Source: Leishmania infantum JPCM5
Taxonomy: Eukaryota > Euglenozoa > Kinetoplastea > Trypanosomatida > Trypanosomatidae
NCBI RefSeq assembly: GCF_000002875.2
Contig: NC_009420.2
Coordinates: forward strand, 122,001 to 186,000
DNA length: 64,000 nt
Direction of reading: 5' to 3'
Shown: in pieces, positions 1 through 11,029 of the stretch
How positions within the stretch are numbered: position 1 is the stretch's first letter
How the letters are laid out: each line of letters begins with the position of its first letter
Notes under the pieces: model-generated
Databases searched by the model: none
Told to the model about the DNA's origin: nothing
Seen by the model: only the letters and a program-made list of their open reading frames with translations
Program-made: the position numbers and the translations under genes

Positions 1-1217
1 CCGGGGTACGCCGCGAAAAGCTGCGTGCAGACGTATATGAGCTCGTCATTGCGCTCTTGCACGGCAGCGAAGCTGCTGAGAATGACGGCAGCGTCCGCCA
101 CGTCCACATACCCGCCCTGTCTGTGCAGTGCCACGAGGCGGGACGCGAGCAGTGGAAAGAGTTCTGCGTCGAACAGGTCAAAGGCGCTCAGCGCGTTCAA
201 CACGGTCGCAATCTCGTCCGCGCGAAAGTCGGCGGCCACCTTGCAGGCCCGCTCTGCCAAGGCGCCGAGCACGTCCTCGGAGGCGACATCCGCCTCGTAG
301 TAGGCGTTGGTGACCTTCGCGATCGATGCGGCATCGAAGGTGTCGGCGATGGCAACTGTCCTGGCGCCAAGGCTCTCCATGACCTCCGCCTTGCCACGCC
401 CCGCACGCACTACGCACGAGACCAGAGAAGCCATGAGCGGGGCCTGGAGTTCATTCAGCTGCCCCAGCAGGCGCTGCTCGTAGGCGCTGAAGAGATCGTC
501 GTCAATCTGACGCAGCTCTGTAAACGCGTCTAGGACTGTCAGGCTGATGATCGGTGACGCCTCCGCCACCTTGCGGAGAGCGTGGTCACGCAGAGTCAGC
601 ATGAGAGCGGGGTGGAGGAACTTGACACGAGACACGGCATACGCCACGTTTGCGATGTGCGCCAGCGGCACACGAGGATCCTTGAGCACCGTGGCGCCGT
701 TGTCGCACAGGGCCTTGTACAGCCCGGGGTGGTGCACCCCTGATCGACCGTAGGCGTTGATGAGCACCGCCGTCGTCACGGCGTCCATTGTCCCCGCCTT
801 CTCGCGCAGAAACGGAATGAACGTGAAGAGCACCTCGTGGAGGTGTCCGCTGCGCAGAACAAGACAGCTGTGCACAATACGGGCGAGTGACGCGACGTCC
901 ATGGCCTGTTCGCCCTCAGCGGTCATAGTGGCCTCCAACACGGCAGTGTAGGGCTGGCCTTTGGTCGCGTCGATGCGTAGCTGTGAGGCAACGTAGCATA
1001 TTTTGCTCGCCACAGCAGGTGTGTAGGCGGTCTTCAGGTCATCCAGCACCTCCACCTCGTAGAGCTGCCGCCCGTACCGTAGCAGCTCCACCCGTCGGTC
1101 CTGTGCTGTTTGCAGCTGCTGCTGTACCTGCTCTATAGAAGAAACAAACGAGTTCGTGGTAATGGCACGGGCTACCGCAAACGCGGCAGTGGGCCAGCAG
1201 GCGAGACGACGACGCAT
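1..1217 (-). CDS. Mitochondrial helical-repeat protein, 3' part cut by window edge
   Basis: An open minus-strand frame runs from an ATG at 1217 through the left edge, giving 405 codons with no stop. An in-frame TAA lies about 20 codons upstream, so this is the first possible Met. The N-terminus (MRRRLACWPTAAFAVARAIT) is Arg-rich, lacks acidic residues and looks like a mitochondrial presequence. The rest is alpha-helical, with repeating units of about 35-40 residues of the type 'I..V.NA....D..L...L' and 'ADEIATVLNALSAFDLFDAE'. This resembles the OPR/heptatricopeptide or FASTK/RAP-type organellar RNA-binding repeats that are abundant in trypanosomatid mitochondrial RNA processing and mitoribosome assembly. 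No RAP domain is visible, because the C-terminus lies outside the window. The class assignment is inference from repeat texture; the reading frame itself is certain. Confidence 0.8.
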   Translation of the reverse strand, partial: MRRRLACWPTAAFAVARAITTNSFVSSIEQVQQQLQTAQDRRVELLRYGRQLYEVEVLDDLKTAYTPAVASKICYVASQLRIDATKGQPYTAVLEATMTAEGEQAMDVASLARIVHSCLVLRSGHLHEVLFTFIPFLREKAGTMDAVTTAVLINAYGRSGVHHPGLYKALCDNGATVLKDPRVPLAHIANVAYAVSRVKFLHPALMLTLRDHALRKVAEASPIISLTVLDAFTELRQIDDDLFSAYEQRLLGQLNELQAPLMASLVSCVVRAGRGKAEVMESLGARTVAIADTFDAASIAKVTNAYYEADVASEDVLGALAERACKVAADFRADEIATVLNALSAFDLFDAELFPLLASRLVALHRQGGYVDVADAAVILSSFAAVQERNDELIYVCTQLFAAYP

Positions 1218-3415
1218 CCCGAGAAAGCGGTGCGGGGTCTCTGGGTGGCGCCGCCGCAATCTCTTGTTGGCTTAGCACCAGTCTCGAATGCAGTACAAGA
1301 TCCAAGCGCGTCAACGCGCAGAGTTTGTCACGGGGAGAGGCGAAAGGCCCGCGAAGGAGAGGAAAGTGAGGAACAAAGAAAAGCTGTGCCCTGCCGGGAG
1401 GAGGTCGTCTGCGTCTTTCGGTGCAATGCCGGAGACGGAGACACGCAGCGCTGGGAAGGGAGAACGATGCGGGAGTGCTGTGTTAGCCCGTCTCTGTCTC
1501 TCGTGCGTGTTGGCAATGGTGAGGGAGGGCGTTAGTTGTGTATGCGTACGAGGCCGCTGGGATAGGGGATCCACACTGATGCACCCTTGATGAACGCTGT
1601 CGCGAGGGAGGAGGCGCAGGAGCATGTGTGAAAGGAACAGAAGGCACGGAGAGGTTGTGCGGCAGGTGTGTGGAGGTGAAGCGCAGTGCGCGTCACGAAA
1701 AGCAACCTAAAAGGATCCCCAAAGAAACGCCTTTCGTACTATGTGTGTGAGGGGGGGTGGGGGGGTCCCGGACATGAGCAAGATAAGATCAAAAGACAAC
1801 ATAGGGAAGGATGGAGCGATAGAGGGTCACCGTGGGAATGGAGATGTACACGAATGAGCGAGAGAGGAAGGGTCTTGCCCCACGCATGCTCCCTCTCTCG
1901 CTACAGAATCGACGAACCCACACGCGGTGTCCGGCACTCAAGTCGGCACACGCACTTCCCTCCCCCCCACACACACACATACACACCACACCCCTGCCTC
2001 ACAAAAATGACTTGCACACGGTGCTATAAATGATAGCAGCTCAGCGTGTACCGCCTCACCGCCGCTGCTGTAGGTTCACGAGTAGACTACGTCGACTGTC
2101 ACAACGAAGGATGCTTGGCTCTCGTCTTCTATTTTGTTTCTTTCGGTGTTGCTCCTGAATGCTTGCTGGAGGAATCTAGTACATTACACACATGGGCGCG
2201 CACACGCAAACAGGCACGTGTGACGCTGCGAGTGCCGCGGAGGAGATGTGCCTATAAAACGGCAGCCGAAGAAAAGGGTAAGAGGGCCTTGTGTACCTCG
2301 CAGTAGTGGTGGCAATGCCGATAAGCATGCTGAGAAGGGGGAGAAAACAAAAACACGCAGCTGCGGGGGATAAATGGGGTGAGCTCCTCTTGTAATGAGA
2401 TGTGTGTGCATGAAACCGAACGAAGAAGAAAACGAAGCACGACAGTACTGACTGAACCAAACACCAAAAGGGGTAGAGACGGAGGGAACAGGGCGGAAGA
2501 AGAAAAGGGGGGCAGGGGCGATGCTCGTCACCCATGCGCCAGCGAGCACTTGCGAGGGGCATCGATCTTCATGCATGAACTTAGCGCATGGCGACACAGG
2601 GGCTACCCAGAGGGGCCACCAAGTAGGGCAGCATGGCGCATCCACGTAACACACTCCAGCGGGTCTTCACCTTGCTTGTAACCACCGAAAGGAAGATAGA
2701 ATCGTCATTGTGATCAGCCCTCCGCCTTCCACCACCTCAGATTGCGTCCCCTAGGGGCTACCCAGCTCAGAGTCCTGCACAATTTGATCTAAAGAAGGTA
2801 ACGAGAAGGGAAGAAAAAGAATTGAGGAAGAGCGGAAGGAAAAAGCGCAAACACTGGTGAACTCCCCTTGAAAGGCTCCGCATCCCTTCCTTATGTGCCT
2901 TTTCGAGCGTGGCACTCCCTTCGCGTCTCCCCTGCGAACGACTGCAGAGCCGAAGTGCTCAAGAACACGACACGGAGCCGCAGCGCCCTGCCGTCCTGGT
3001 GCACAAAGGAAAGGAGAGGAGATCGTACAGAAAAGGGAAACGAAGAGAGAACGAGCAGGGGGGGCATCTACCATGGACGACGCAGTCCATGCTTCATCTC
3101 CTCCGCCGAAGGGAGCACGCAAACACAAATGGTCCCGCACATCGTGAGAAATCCGAACAGACCCATCCTTGTAGTGGTACACGGCATCGTCGTGGTGGCC
3201 ATCACCCCAATGACGGATGCACGCAAAGCAAGCAAAAGGGGAGAAGGAAAGGTATAAAAAAAAACGGCAGCACGCGAAAGAGAAAAGTACCTCGCCGGTG
3301 ATTTGGTCCATTGGCATGAAATGGTGACAAAAAGGATACAGGAAAAGCCCGCACAAGATGATGGAACAGCGCCTCACTGAGATGCATCGCGCCCCTTCTC
3401 CTCGTGGCCCAAGAT
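1218..3415. other. Intergenic/UTR region
   Basis: No convincing gene is present. The plus strand is purine-rich with GA and CA low complexity, as expected for the complement of polypyrimidine/UTR sequence of minus-strand genes. A G-rich run lies at 1751-1765. Short ORFs here have Cys/Ser/His-rich, non-protein-like composition. Confidence 0.6.
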
Positions 3416-5002
3416 TCACAACAGCCCCAAATTCTTCATGTACATTCGAGACTCGTAGCTGCCATAGCCATCGCTGAGCGAGTCGTCGTTCGACGCGGAG
3501 GGCAAGCGCGTCCCCCCATCATGCCGGCGAGCAGCTCGGCCGACCCCACCTGCGAGATCGGTGGCCGCGTGCAGGTCTCCACGGCTAACGACGGCGACGC
3601 TGTGAGTGGCCCTGACCTCCCGCGACCCCTCCACAGCCGTAGTCTCGGTGGCGGCGCGCCCTCGTGCGTCGCTGTGGTTGCTGCTCGTGACCATACTGCT
3701 GCTCTGCGCCGGCGGCAGCGTCCCCTCCCGGCCAGACGCGGCGAGTGATGCGTCCACGGTGCCACTGAAGACAGGAGGTGTGCGACTGGCCGTGGAGGCG
3801 GATACTGTGACCGCGCCTGCAGCTCGACTATGGGGCTGACGTGTCGTCGGCTCTGGCGGGATCCGGCGGTACGGCGGAACGACGGTGTCGGCTGACGTGT
3901 ACAGAGGAAACGATACGTACGGGACCGCTGCCGCGGTAGGTGGGCTGACGACGGGCGGCTGGCGGCTCTGCTGCTGCTGCTGCTGGGATGGCGGTGGCTG
4001 TTGTGTGTCGAGTGAGGTTAGGCCGCTCGATAATGATGTTTGCGCCGTGCCGCTCGGTACAGATGCGTCCAGCCGTGAGAGTTGCTTGGGGTCACCCCAG
4101 TTCGGCCGCGAGGTCGACGTGGGCAGTTTGCTCATGGTGGTGGACGAGCTCAAAAGAGGGTTCGCACGACGGCCCAGCGCGCTCGTGTGCGAGGAGGTGC
4201 GGCTGTGAACCCCCGCACCACTAGCAGATTGCAGAGAAGTGTTGTGCGGGTCCCACGGCTGCGCCATGGCGGACTCGAAGGAGCGGGTCGTGCTCGGTAC
4301 AGCGCTGCCACCGCCAGCCCCGCCGGTCTGGTGCCTCGTCTGCTCAGATGGCGGGGTGCAGGCACGGGAACTCTCCAGGACGCTCGACAAGGGCGGCGCA
4401 CTCGAGGTAGCGCGCTGGTGAAGGCCTTGCCCGCCGTAGACGCTCGCCGGCGCAGAGCCTGTCTGCGGCCGAGGTGCGTCTCTCGCGCTAAGCGCCGGGG
4501 AAGACGAGTAGAGCGGTGCTCCTTGGAGTTGGCCTGCCACGGTGCCGTAGCCCTCCACCGCGGAGGTGCTACAGGACGGTGGCGGTGCAGCGCTCGCGGT
4601 AAGGCTAGAGGTTGCCCCGACAGCCGTGACGGGGCGCGTGTGGCGGGAGAGCCGTTCGAGGGATGCGATGCGATAGTTCACTTGCTGCATCCACTCCGTC
4701 ATGGTGTTAAGCTGCACCTGGATGGCTTGCTGCTGGTGGTAGAGCAGCCGAAGCAGCATCCGATCCTCCTTGGTGAAAGCCTCGCCCTCTGAGGGAGAGC
4801 TTTCTGCCGAAGCAGCTCGCGCACCTTCGCCGCCGCCGGCGATGCCGCCCTCCCCGATGCCTGCGCTAAATGTCGGCCTGCCAGTATAAGATGAGAACAT
4901 TCCGGGTACGCTGCTAGTGGGCACGGAGTCCATGTACGGGTGTGCCAGTCCACTTCTGGGGTGCACAGGCTCTAAGCCGCTGCCCGCACCTCCGGGAATC
5001 AT
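3416..5002 (-). CDS. Conserved-looking hypothetical protein, Ser/Pro/Gln-rich with a short coiled-coil segment
   Basis: The ATG is at 5002, the TGA at 3416-3418, and the product is 528 aa. No family is recognised. Most of the protein is low complexity: Ser/Thr/Ala/Pro/Gly-rich, with a Gln run near residue 340 encoded by CAG repeats around 3969-3985. Two parts look structured. Residues about 78-120 form an amphipathic, probably coiled-coil helix (EDRMLLRLLYHQQQAIQVQL and following) that could oligomerise or bind a partner. The extreme C-terminus (YESRMYMKNLGLL) is less biased and may be a short linear motif. Codon use is GC3-rich like the neighbouring genes, which supports real coding. The protein is probably a largely disordered scaffold or regulatory protein; no function is assigned. 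Confidence 0.75.
   Translation of the reverse strand: MIPGGAGSGLEPVHPRSGLAHPYMDSVPTSSVPGMFSSYTGRPTFSAGIGEGGIAGGGEGARAASAESSPSEGEAFTKEDRMLLRLLYHQQQAIQVQLNTMTEWMQQVNYRIASLERLSRHTRPVTAVGATSSLTASAAPPPSCSTSAVEGYGTVAGQLQGAPLYSSSPALSARDAPRPQTGSAPASVYGGQGLHQRATSSAPPLSSVLESSRACTPPSEQTRHQTGGAGGGSAVPSTTRSFESAMAQPWDPHNTSLQSASGAGVHSRTSSHTSALGRRANPLLSSSTTMSKLPTSTSRPNWGDPKQLSRLDASVPSGTAQTSLSSGLTSLDTQQPPPSQQQQQQSRQPPVVSPPTAAAVPYVSFPLYTSADTVVPPYRRIPPEPTTRQPHSRAAGAVTVSASTASRTPPVFSGTVDASLAASGREGTLPPAQSSSMVTSSNHSDARGRAATETTAVEGSREVRATHSVAVVSRGDLHAATDLAGGVGRAARRHDGGTRLPSASNDDSLSDGYGSYESRMYMKNLGLL
3969..3985. repeat. Trinucleotide repeat encoding polyglutamine
   Basis: CTG repeats on the plus strand (CAG on the coding strand) encode a run of six Gln inside the hypothetical protein at 3416-5002. 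This is a candidate length-variable site. Confidence 0.7.
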
Positions 5003-6758
5003 TAATCGCGCTTGCGCTTTCGAGAGCGCGGCCGCACTTTCGTTGTCGCCGTCACGCGATCAAAGTGAAAGCACAAGGGAGAAAGCAAACCACGTGTGCT
5101 CTTTCGGGGGGAGGGGGGCAGTAGCGATGCCGGAAAGCAGAGAAACCGGAAACGATAAGACGGGCGAGCTCCGTTGCAGGGCGCGCACGGGAAGTAAATG
5201 GAGAAAGGAAGCCAGATACAGAGAAGCCGTCGCGCTCGGGCAGCAACGCACACACACACACACACGAGCGAGCAAACACTAGCAAAAGCCTCGATGTGCG
5301 AAGGGGTCTGCCGCTGCTCGCGTATATATATATATTTGTGTGTATATATACTTGTGTGGGTGTGTACGTCTTGTGTGAGTCCGCAATAGCCATGCACACG
5401 TACACACAGCAGAAAGCAGAGAGGGAGGGGTGTGATGGGGAGAAGAAGGGAGGGGTGGGGGAATGTCACAAGGGAAGGCTCTAGAGATAGAAGAGTTTAC
5501 CGTACATGTACACGGAGATGACCCGAAAACAGAAACAAGAAGAGGCGGAGAAAAGAGAGCAGTAAGCGAATGAGCCTGCGTGATGCGCAGTCCGATAAAA
5601 GGGAGAGGGATGGGTGGGGTCGCTATGTTGCCTCCCTTCTCGTGCTACCGCCTGTTTCTGTGCGTGAATGTAGGCGTGATGTATGTGCGTGTGTGCAAGA
5701 GGTGGCGGATGACGTCTTTGAGAGAGACGCGCACAGGCAAAACGCGACCCCGCTGCAAAGTTGTCGCTTCGCTGGCGCCAGTACCGTAGCGCGTGAGAAG
5801 CATGCAGGGCATTTTGTGCACGCACGGGTTTCAAAGCGTTCCGACCCCCGATGATACGCACGCATGCGTACACACAGTGCCACGCACGCGAAGGCGTTGC
5901 GGAGTCCAGAGCAGAGGAGGACAGAAGAAGGAAAGGGTGTGGTCAGAAGAACGGCATGGCTATGGGCCGGTGGTGAGCAGAGGGGGCTCATCAGAAGAAA
6001 AGCGGTTGCAGTAACGCTTCGCACGGTGCCCACTGGTGTTGCCACGCGTCGGTTGCCTCTCTTGTCTGATAATGTTGGGCGTACAAAGAAGCGTTCCTCC
6101 AAATGGCACCTTGAGGTGCGCGCAAGGCACAGCGCACCTGATGTGACGGCCTGCCGTGCCGCCATATGCACCTTCATGTTCTGTGAATAGCGTGCTTTGC
6201 TCTCGCTACCAGAGAGCAACTCGCATCGAGGGACGGTCGTAGGCTCGAACACACACCAGCAACGCGGGGAAAGGAAACGCACGGAACAAATAGGCATGCT
6301 CACGTACGAAGAGACCAAGTGCCGCAGTCAAGATCTCAACCTAACGCCTCGCCTACCCCCCCCCCATGCGAGTGAGGAGGTGCGGAGAGGGTTGGCAGGG
6401 CCAATGGTGGAAACGAGGAATGAGTGCACGCTGCAGAACGCAGAGCGACAGCGGCAGACCAAACAGCGCCACCGTCTTTTCATCGTTCAGGCGCGCCGAG
6501 AGATAATGGTGCACCTGAACGATCGGGATACACAGCGATACACCGCACACATACCCACTTGGGGCATCAGCCGCAACTACATATCTCGTCAAAGCAACGA
6601 GAATTCAAGCCATGGTTGCAGACGCCTTACCCCCTCCACCGTCTACACAGAACAAAAACGTGCACGTCTCGATGGACTCCCTTGACCTGAGGGCCTGTCG
6701 TGCCCCTCCTCCCAACCTACTGGCCCCCGCCTGCTCACAGACGAATCCTGGATTTCCT
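5003..6758. other. Intergenic/UTR region with microsatellites
   Basis: No convincing gene is present. A CA repeat lies at about 5248-5265 and a TA repeat at about 5323-5335. The longest ORF (minus strand, 5623-6318) has Cys/Ser/Arg-rich random-looking composition and no domain. The sequence is taken as the 5'UTR/splice region of the 3416-5002 gene plus the 3'UTR of VPS45. Confidence 0.6.
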
Positions 6759-8612
6759 CTAGGAGGGCAGTGAGTGTATAAAATCCTTGCTGTTCAGCAT
6801 CGACGTCGTAATGAGGGAGACGTGCGCCTCGATCTTGGCGGTGTACGGCTCCGTCGATGGCCCCGTGACGCCGTCGGTGCCCAGCTTACGCGATACCTGC
6901 TTGCCGAAGTTCATCAGCGTCTCCTGGTTATTGTCCACGTTGCCTTCGTTGATCTGCGCCAGCAGCATCGCCTCCGAAAAAGTGTAGCCGCCAATGTACA
7001 CAACGATAATGTCCTTGGCGCGCACAAACGGCGCCTGGCCAGCGGGAATAGGACACCCCGGCACCCTCTGCACCGGATACTTCTCTACCGATAGTGTACC
7101 GTTGTAGACACGGTTGATGATCTTCTTGACGAGCGGTACGTGCTGTGTGAGCACATTCTGCACGTCCTTGCCAAACTGCCCAACAGCCTTCGCGACCGTC
7201 TTGAGCATGTGCCCCGTTGAAGATCGGAATATCTCGTGGCACCGCTGGTCCTGTCCAGCATACTCGATAAGGCGGTCGATCAGCTGGACCTTCTCCTGCG
7301 GGCATTGACGCTGCATGAGCTCCTGCTTTAGCTGCATGATGATGTTGCCGGCCACCCTTTCGTAGTGCAGGTGGTACAGCATCACAATGCGCAGCGCATC
7401 GTCGACGTCCGTCTTGGGGTCCTGTACCACCTCCAGCACGAGGCGGCTGTGCTCCGTCACGTTGTTGTTGGAGATGATGTCCTGCTCGAGTACCGAGAGC
7501 CGCGTGAGGTTTCGGCCGTTGATCTCGGCAACCAGCTCGCTCGTGATAGCGCAGTGTCGGGTCACCTGCACCGACTGCTTGCGAGCCTCAGGGAAGCGGT
7601 TCATGAAATTTTTGATTTCATCCAAGGAAACGGTGTTGCGGTCAAATTGGTTCATCTCCTTGTACGCCTTCACCATCTCACTCACCGCCACGCAGACCTG
7701 GCCCCAATCGTCGTAGCGATGCTGGCCAAAAAAGCCGTCCGTCTGCGGCGCGACGACATGCACGCGATCCTCCGGCTTCGCATCTGGGTCGTCGATGACG
7801 ACTTCGTTGCCGCGCTGGAAGCCGATCAGCTCATGAATCATTGCCTCGTAGGTCCAGGGCATCAACAGTGGGGTGACAGGGTCGTCCTTGCGGTCCAAGA
7901 TCACCAGCACACTCTCGGTGGCCTTGAGGTCAGGGAATGTGGCGTGAACACTCTTCATGCGAGCTGCCACCTCGACCGCGAGCTTCTCGGAAACCTTGCT
8001 GCCCTCGCGGTACCGAATGACAGCCCGGCGATTCGTCGACAGCAGCATGCTAATGATGCCCTCCGACATGCGCTCGAGCGACTTGGGGTCCCACTGACTG
8101 TACGTGATGGGGTTCATGAACGGGCTTGGGCCTTTGGCCAGCGGCGAGGGTTTCAGCTGCATCAGACACACCCACTCCGTCACGGGAATGGAGTTGATGT
8201 ACAGTTCCCCAACGCGCGACACTAGATTAAGCACATCTGCGTTCGCCAAGGACTGCACCAGCGAGGAGTCTAGCATGTAGGTAAAGTAGATGTCATAGGA
8301 GGCGAAGTTGCCCTCCGCCAGCTCCTGATATACAGCTGCCAACGATGCCGCAGAGGGGCGGCACACAATCACACAGGAGAAGTGCTTCATGGGATAGCGC
8401 TCCTCGTTCGCCAGCATATCGACCAGCACTACATTATGCTGCAGCAGCTGGTGCTGAGAATAGGCAACGGAGAGGATTTCACGAGTCGCATCATCGCACA
8501 GGAGCACCTTGAGACCCGCCGTGGCGCTAAAAGCTGTGTTCAAGTAGTTCCAAGCCTGTTCCAGGCAGTTGCGGCGCCCGCGGTTTACCTTCGAGGAGGA
8601 TACGGAAGACAT
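6759..8612 (-). CDS. VPS45: Vacuolar protein sorting-associated protein 45 (Sec1/Munc18 family)
   Basis: The ATG is at 8612, the TAG at 6759-6761, and the product is 617 aa, slightly longer than the usual VPS45 (about 570 aa). It is an SM protein that binds syntaxin-type SNAREs and controls membrane fusion between Golgi-derived vesicles and endosomes. Family hallmarks visible are the N-terminal region with KVLLCDDATREILSVAYSQ (domain 1), the highly conserved LVILDRKDDPVTPLL at about residues 236-250 followed by WTYEAMIHELIG, and the C-terminal VYIGGYTFSEAMLLAQIN typical of SM proteins. The spacing and the 'DRKDDPVTPLL..WTY.AM.HEL' wording fit VPS45 better than Sly1, VPS33 or Sec1. It sits mid-array on the minus strand, with no functional link to its neighbours apparent. 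Confidence 0.93.
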   Translation of the reverse strand: MSSVSSSKVNRGRRNCLEQAWNYLNTAFSATAGLKVLLCDDATREILSVAYSQHQLLQHNVVLVDMLANEERYPMKHFSCVIVCRPSAASLAAVYQELAEGNFASYDIYFTYMLDSSLVQSLANADVLNLVSRVGELYINSIPVTEWVCLMQLKPSPLAKGPSPFMNPITYSQWDPKSLERMSEGIISMLLSTNRRAVIRYREGSKVSEKLAVEVAARMKSVHATFPDLKATESVLVILDRKDDPVTPLLMPWTYEAMIHELIGFQRGNEVVIDDPDAKPEDRVHVVAPQTDGFFGQHRYDDWGQVCVAVSEMVKAYKEMNQFDRNTVSLDEIKNFMNRFPEARKQSVQVTRHCAITSELVAEINGRNLTRLSVLEQDIISNNNVTEHSRLVLEVVQDPKTDVDDALRIVMLYHLHYERVAGNIIMQLKQELMQRQCPQEKVQLIDRLIEYAGQDQRCHEIFRSSTGHMLKTVAKAVGQFGKDVQNVLTQHVPLVKKIINRVYNGTLSVEKYPVQRVPGCPIPAGQAPFVRAKDIIVVYIGGYTFSEAMLLAQINEGNVDNNQETLMNFGKQVSRKLGTDGVTGPSTEPYTAKIEAHVSLITTSMLNSKDFIHSLPS

Positions 8613-9570
8613 TTTGTTGCCGTGCCGAACGAGGAGCGAAGAAATGACGAACGCCTAAAGCGCTCGCGCACGGCCGGCGAGCACCGTGCACAAAGGGGCT
8701 CGAAAGAAAGAGCACGACGAGGGCGGCAGCGGCGGCGCTACTGTGTCGACCACGTGACGTCCAAACAAAGAGCAACAGCAAGAAGGTGGAGACTGGAACA
8801 CGCAAGACGCACGCAAAAGGGGTGAAAATGCAAAAGAGGAGGGGTGCGGGGAAACAGCTGATGTGAAGTCAAGTGTCCCAGCCTCACCACAACCGACACG
8901 GCAGCGCGGCTCAAGAGGAACAACCGAAAAAAAGGGGGAAAAGGGAGGGGGCAGAGAAAGCGAAGACGGGAAACGGCATAGATGACGGGGTGCTGCAGTT
9001 GTATCGCAGCCAAGGCCAAAACGTTGAGCAACGGTCCGACGTCCCGCTGAAAGCTACTCGCCAAAGCGCGAACCCTCTCTATCCATACGTTTTCGGGCAG
9101 GCTGCATGTGCACCACGGCCGAAAGGCGCAGGCTCAGGGTAATGGGTGGGGAGGTGATAAAGTGGCGGTGTGTAGTGGAAGCGGTGTGTGCTCACGGAGA
9201 GAAAACACATATCACGGAGAAGGGAGGGAGACCGGTATACTTGGCCGCTGCTACTGCAGACGCTTGTGACAGAGAGAGATAAGGCACGCTCTCTCATGAG
9301 CTGCGCATCACGAAATGTCAAGCACCGCGTACGGCGCCTCAAGTGCCGAGGCGGCTGCCAGTGTGCATAGCTCGTTTGACGTGTGTGTGGCTCGCTTTCA
9401 TGTCGGCTTACAATGTTCGCGTCGCTCTGTTAGGGTGATGTCCACACTAATACACACACACGTGTGCGTGGAGGGATAAAGAAAAGAATGATGTGATACT
9501 GTACAAGCACTCTGACACACGAGCACACACACGCGCACAGTGGGAGGGAAGGGACGACGATAGCGCCGCT
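8613..9570. other. Intergenic/UTR region
   Basis: No gene is seen. It holds the VPS45 5'UTR with its splice-acceptor tract on the minus strand and the 3'UTR of the dihydrouridine synthase gene. A CA/GT-rich stretch lies near 9452-9540. Confidence 0.6.
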
Positions 9571-10890
9571 TTAACTGGACGCTTTCGTCGTCTCGACACG
9601 GGCAAGCTTGTGCTCTTGCGCGCCAACCTCCTCACTCGCCGCCGCGGTCACCGCTGCACGCTTTCGCGTGGATGCCGACTTCTCCACGAGCAGCTCCACC
9701 GTGTGCGCACACGAGTCCGCCAGCGCCTTCTCCTCTACAGTCAAGCGGAAGAACTCGTAGCAGTCGGCGTAGCTGCGCAGCTCAACCTGCACCTCCTCCA
9801 TGAACGGCTTTAGGGCCTTCACCATCGGAAACGCGCGCGTGAGGTGGTACTTAAAGTTGTTGAAGAGGGTGCGGTAGCGCACCGAGTAGAAAAAGAGCTC
9901 CTTCATTATGGCCATGGCGTACACCTCAGCGTCCTCCGTCGACTGCGCCTCGCTGTCGTGAGCAGCAGAGGAGAATCGAAGTTCGCTGCCTTTGCGGTGA
10001 AAGCAACGCGCGTCCTCCAGGGCGGCGCGAGCAATCATGGCTGCGTCGAAGCCGTACAGCGCGCACTTTGCCTCCCCGTCTTGGCGCGACAACACGGAGC
10101 CGTTCAGAACCAAGCAGATGCCTTCGAAGGCGGCGTCGGCCCTGCAGGTGCGTACCACCTCTGCCGCGCGGTCGTACAGCGGAGCTTGCTCAGACCGCTG
10201 GTCCGGCGTGCGGGCGTGAATGGTGATGGCGTGCAGGATAGGGTTCGTCGGCGTGTGCTGCGCCGCCGCCAGTATCGCTCGCAGCATCCCCACAGTGGCT
10301 TCGGCAGTGTCCTGAAGACGTGTCTTGAGGCTCATGGCGACGCGCTTACCACCCCGTGCTTCCACATTCGAGTCGCTGTTCACCGCGTCATGCACGGCCC
10401 GCACAATAGCCCCGCCGACCTCCGGCCGCTTCATCAGTGCGGCGCCGAAGCCGTTGTGCACACTGAACTTTTTGGGGCATCCCATGTTGATGTCGATGCC
10501 GTCTATGTCATTGCTGCACACAAGCGCCGCAGCCGCACCACGCGCAGGGTCTGCGACGCCAAGCTGCAGCACAATGCGAGGGGCAGCGATGCGCTCTGCC
10601 TTGTGTCCGCCGCAGGTGATGTCAGGGAGCACAGGCGTGCTCAGCACAACAGTACGCTTGTAGGTGTTTTTGAAGGGGTCGTAGGACACGTATTCGGCCA
10701 TCGGCGTGTCTACTGTGGGGTAGTGCACCACCTCGCGCTGGCATGTCGCAAGCTTGGCGGCCACCACCTCCTCAGTGAAGACGACATCGGCACCGTGTGC
10801 GCCGCACAGGGCGCGAAAGCCAGGGCTGCACACGCGTACCATCGGCGCCAATATCGTCTTGTGGTAGAACATTGACTCCTCCACCTTCAT
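9571..10890 (-). CDS. DUS2: tRNA-dihydrouridine synthase, Dus2 type
   Basis: The start is taken at the ATG at 10890 (MKVEESMFYHKTILAPMVRV), with TAA at 9571-9573, giving 439 aa. The open frame extends upstream to a non-ATG codon, but that extension is low-complexity 5'UTR. The enzyme is FMN-dependent and reduces a uridine in the tRNA D-loop (U20 in Dus2). Visible hallmarks are the FMN-barrel start ILAPMVRV, GADVVFTEE, the substrate/FMN segment IVLQLGVADP, and the catalytic NMGCPKKFSVHNGFGAAL, with Cys138 as the expected general acid. Later in the barrel come AITIHARTPDQRSEQ and LNGSVLSRQD. The C-terminal helical part (FNNFKYHLTRAFP) matches the Dus tRNA-binding domain. No dsRBD, as in human DUS2, is seen. 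The 'APMVRV' and 'MGCPKKFS' wording favours Dus2 over Dus1/3/4. Confidence 0.92.
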   Translation of the reverse strand: MKVEESMFYHKTILAPMVRVCSPGFRALCGAHGADVVFTEEVVAAKLATCQREVVHYPTVDTPMAEYVSYDPFKNTYKRTVVLSTPVLPDITCGGHKAERIAAPRIVLQLGVADPARGAAAALVCSNDIDGIDINMGCPKKFSVHNGFGAALMKRPEVGGAIVRAVHDAVNSDSNVEARGGKRVAMSLKTRLQDTAEATVGMLRAILAAAQHTPTNPILHAITIHARTPDQRSEQAPLYDRAAEVVRTCRADAAFEGICLVLNGSVLSRQDGEAKCALYGFDAAMIARAALEDARCFHRKGSELRFSSAAHDSEAQSTEDAEVYAMAIMKELFFYSVRYRTLFNNFKYHLTRAFPMVKALKPFMEEVQVELRSYADCYEFFRLTVEEKALADSCAHTVELLVEKSASTRKRAAVTAAASEEVGAQEHKLARVETTKASS

Positions 10891-11008
10891 TGCTGAAGCG
10901 AGTATGAAAGGGACGCGGCGGCGTCGGAATTCCGTTTGACAAACTAGGCCACCCGGCCCTCCAGCAAACCTCTGCGCGTCAGGATGGATGCACAAGTAGC
11001 ACGTGTTT

Positions 11009-11029
11009 TGTGTGTGTGTGTGTGTGTGT
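11009..11029. repeat. (TG)n microsatellite
   Basis: About ten TG units lie just upstream of the Dus2 gene (CA on the transcribed sense strand), probably in its 5' flank or UTR. Confidence 0.9.

Noticed and set aside
5623..6318. 231-codon minus-strand frame upstream of the hypothetical gene
   Set aside because: It is Cys/Ser/Arg/His-rich with no domain, and its codon use is unlike flanking genes, so it is treated as UTR.
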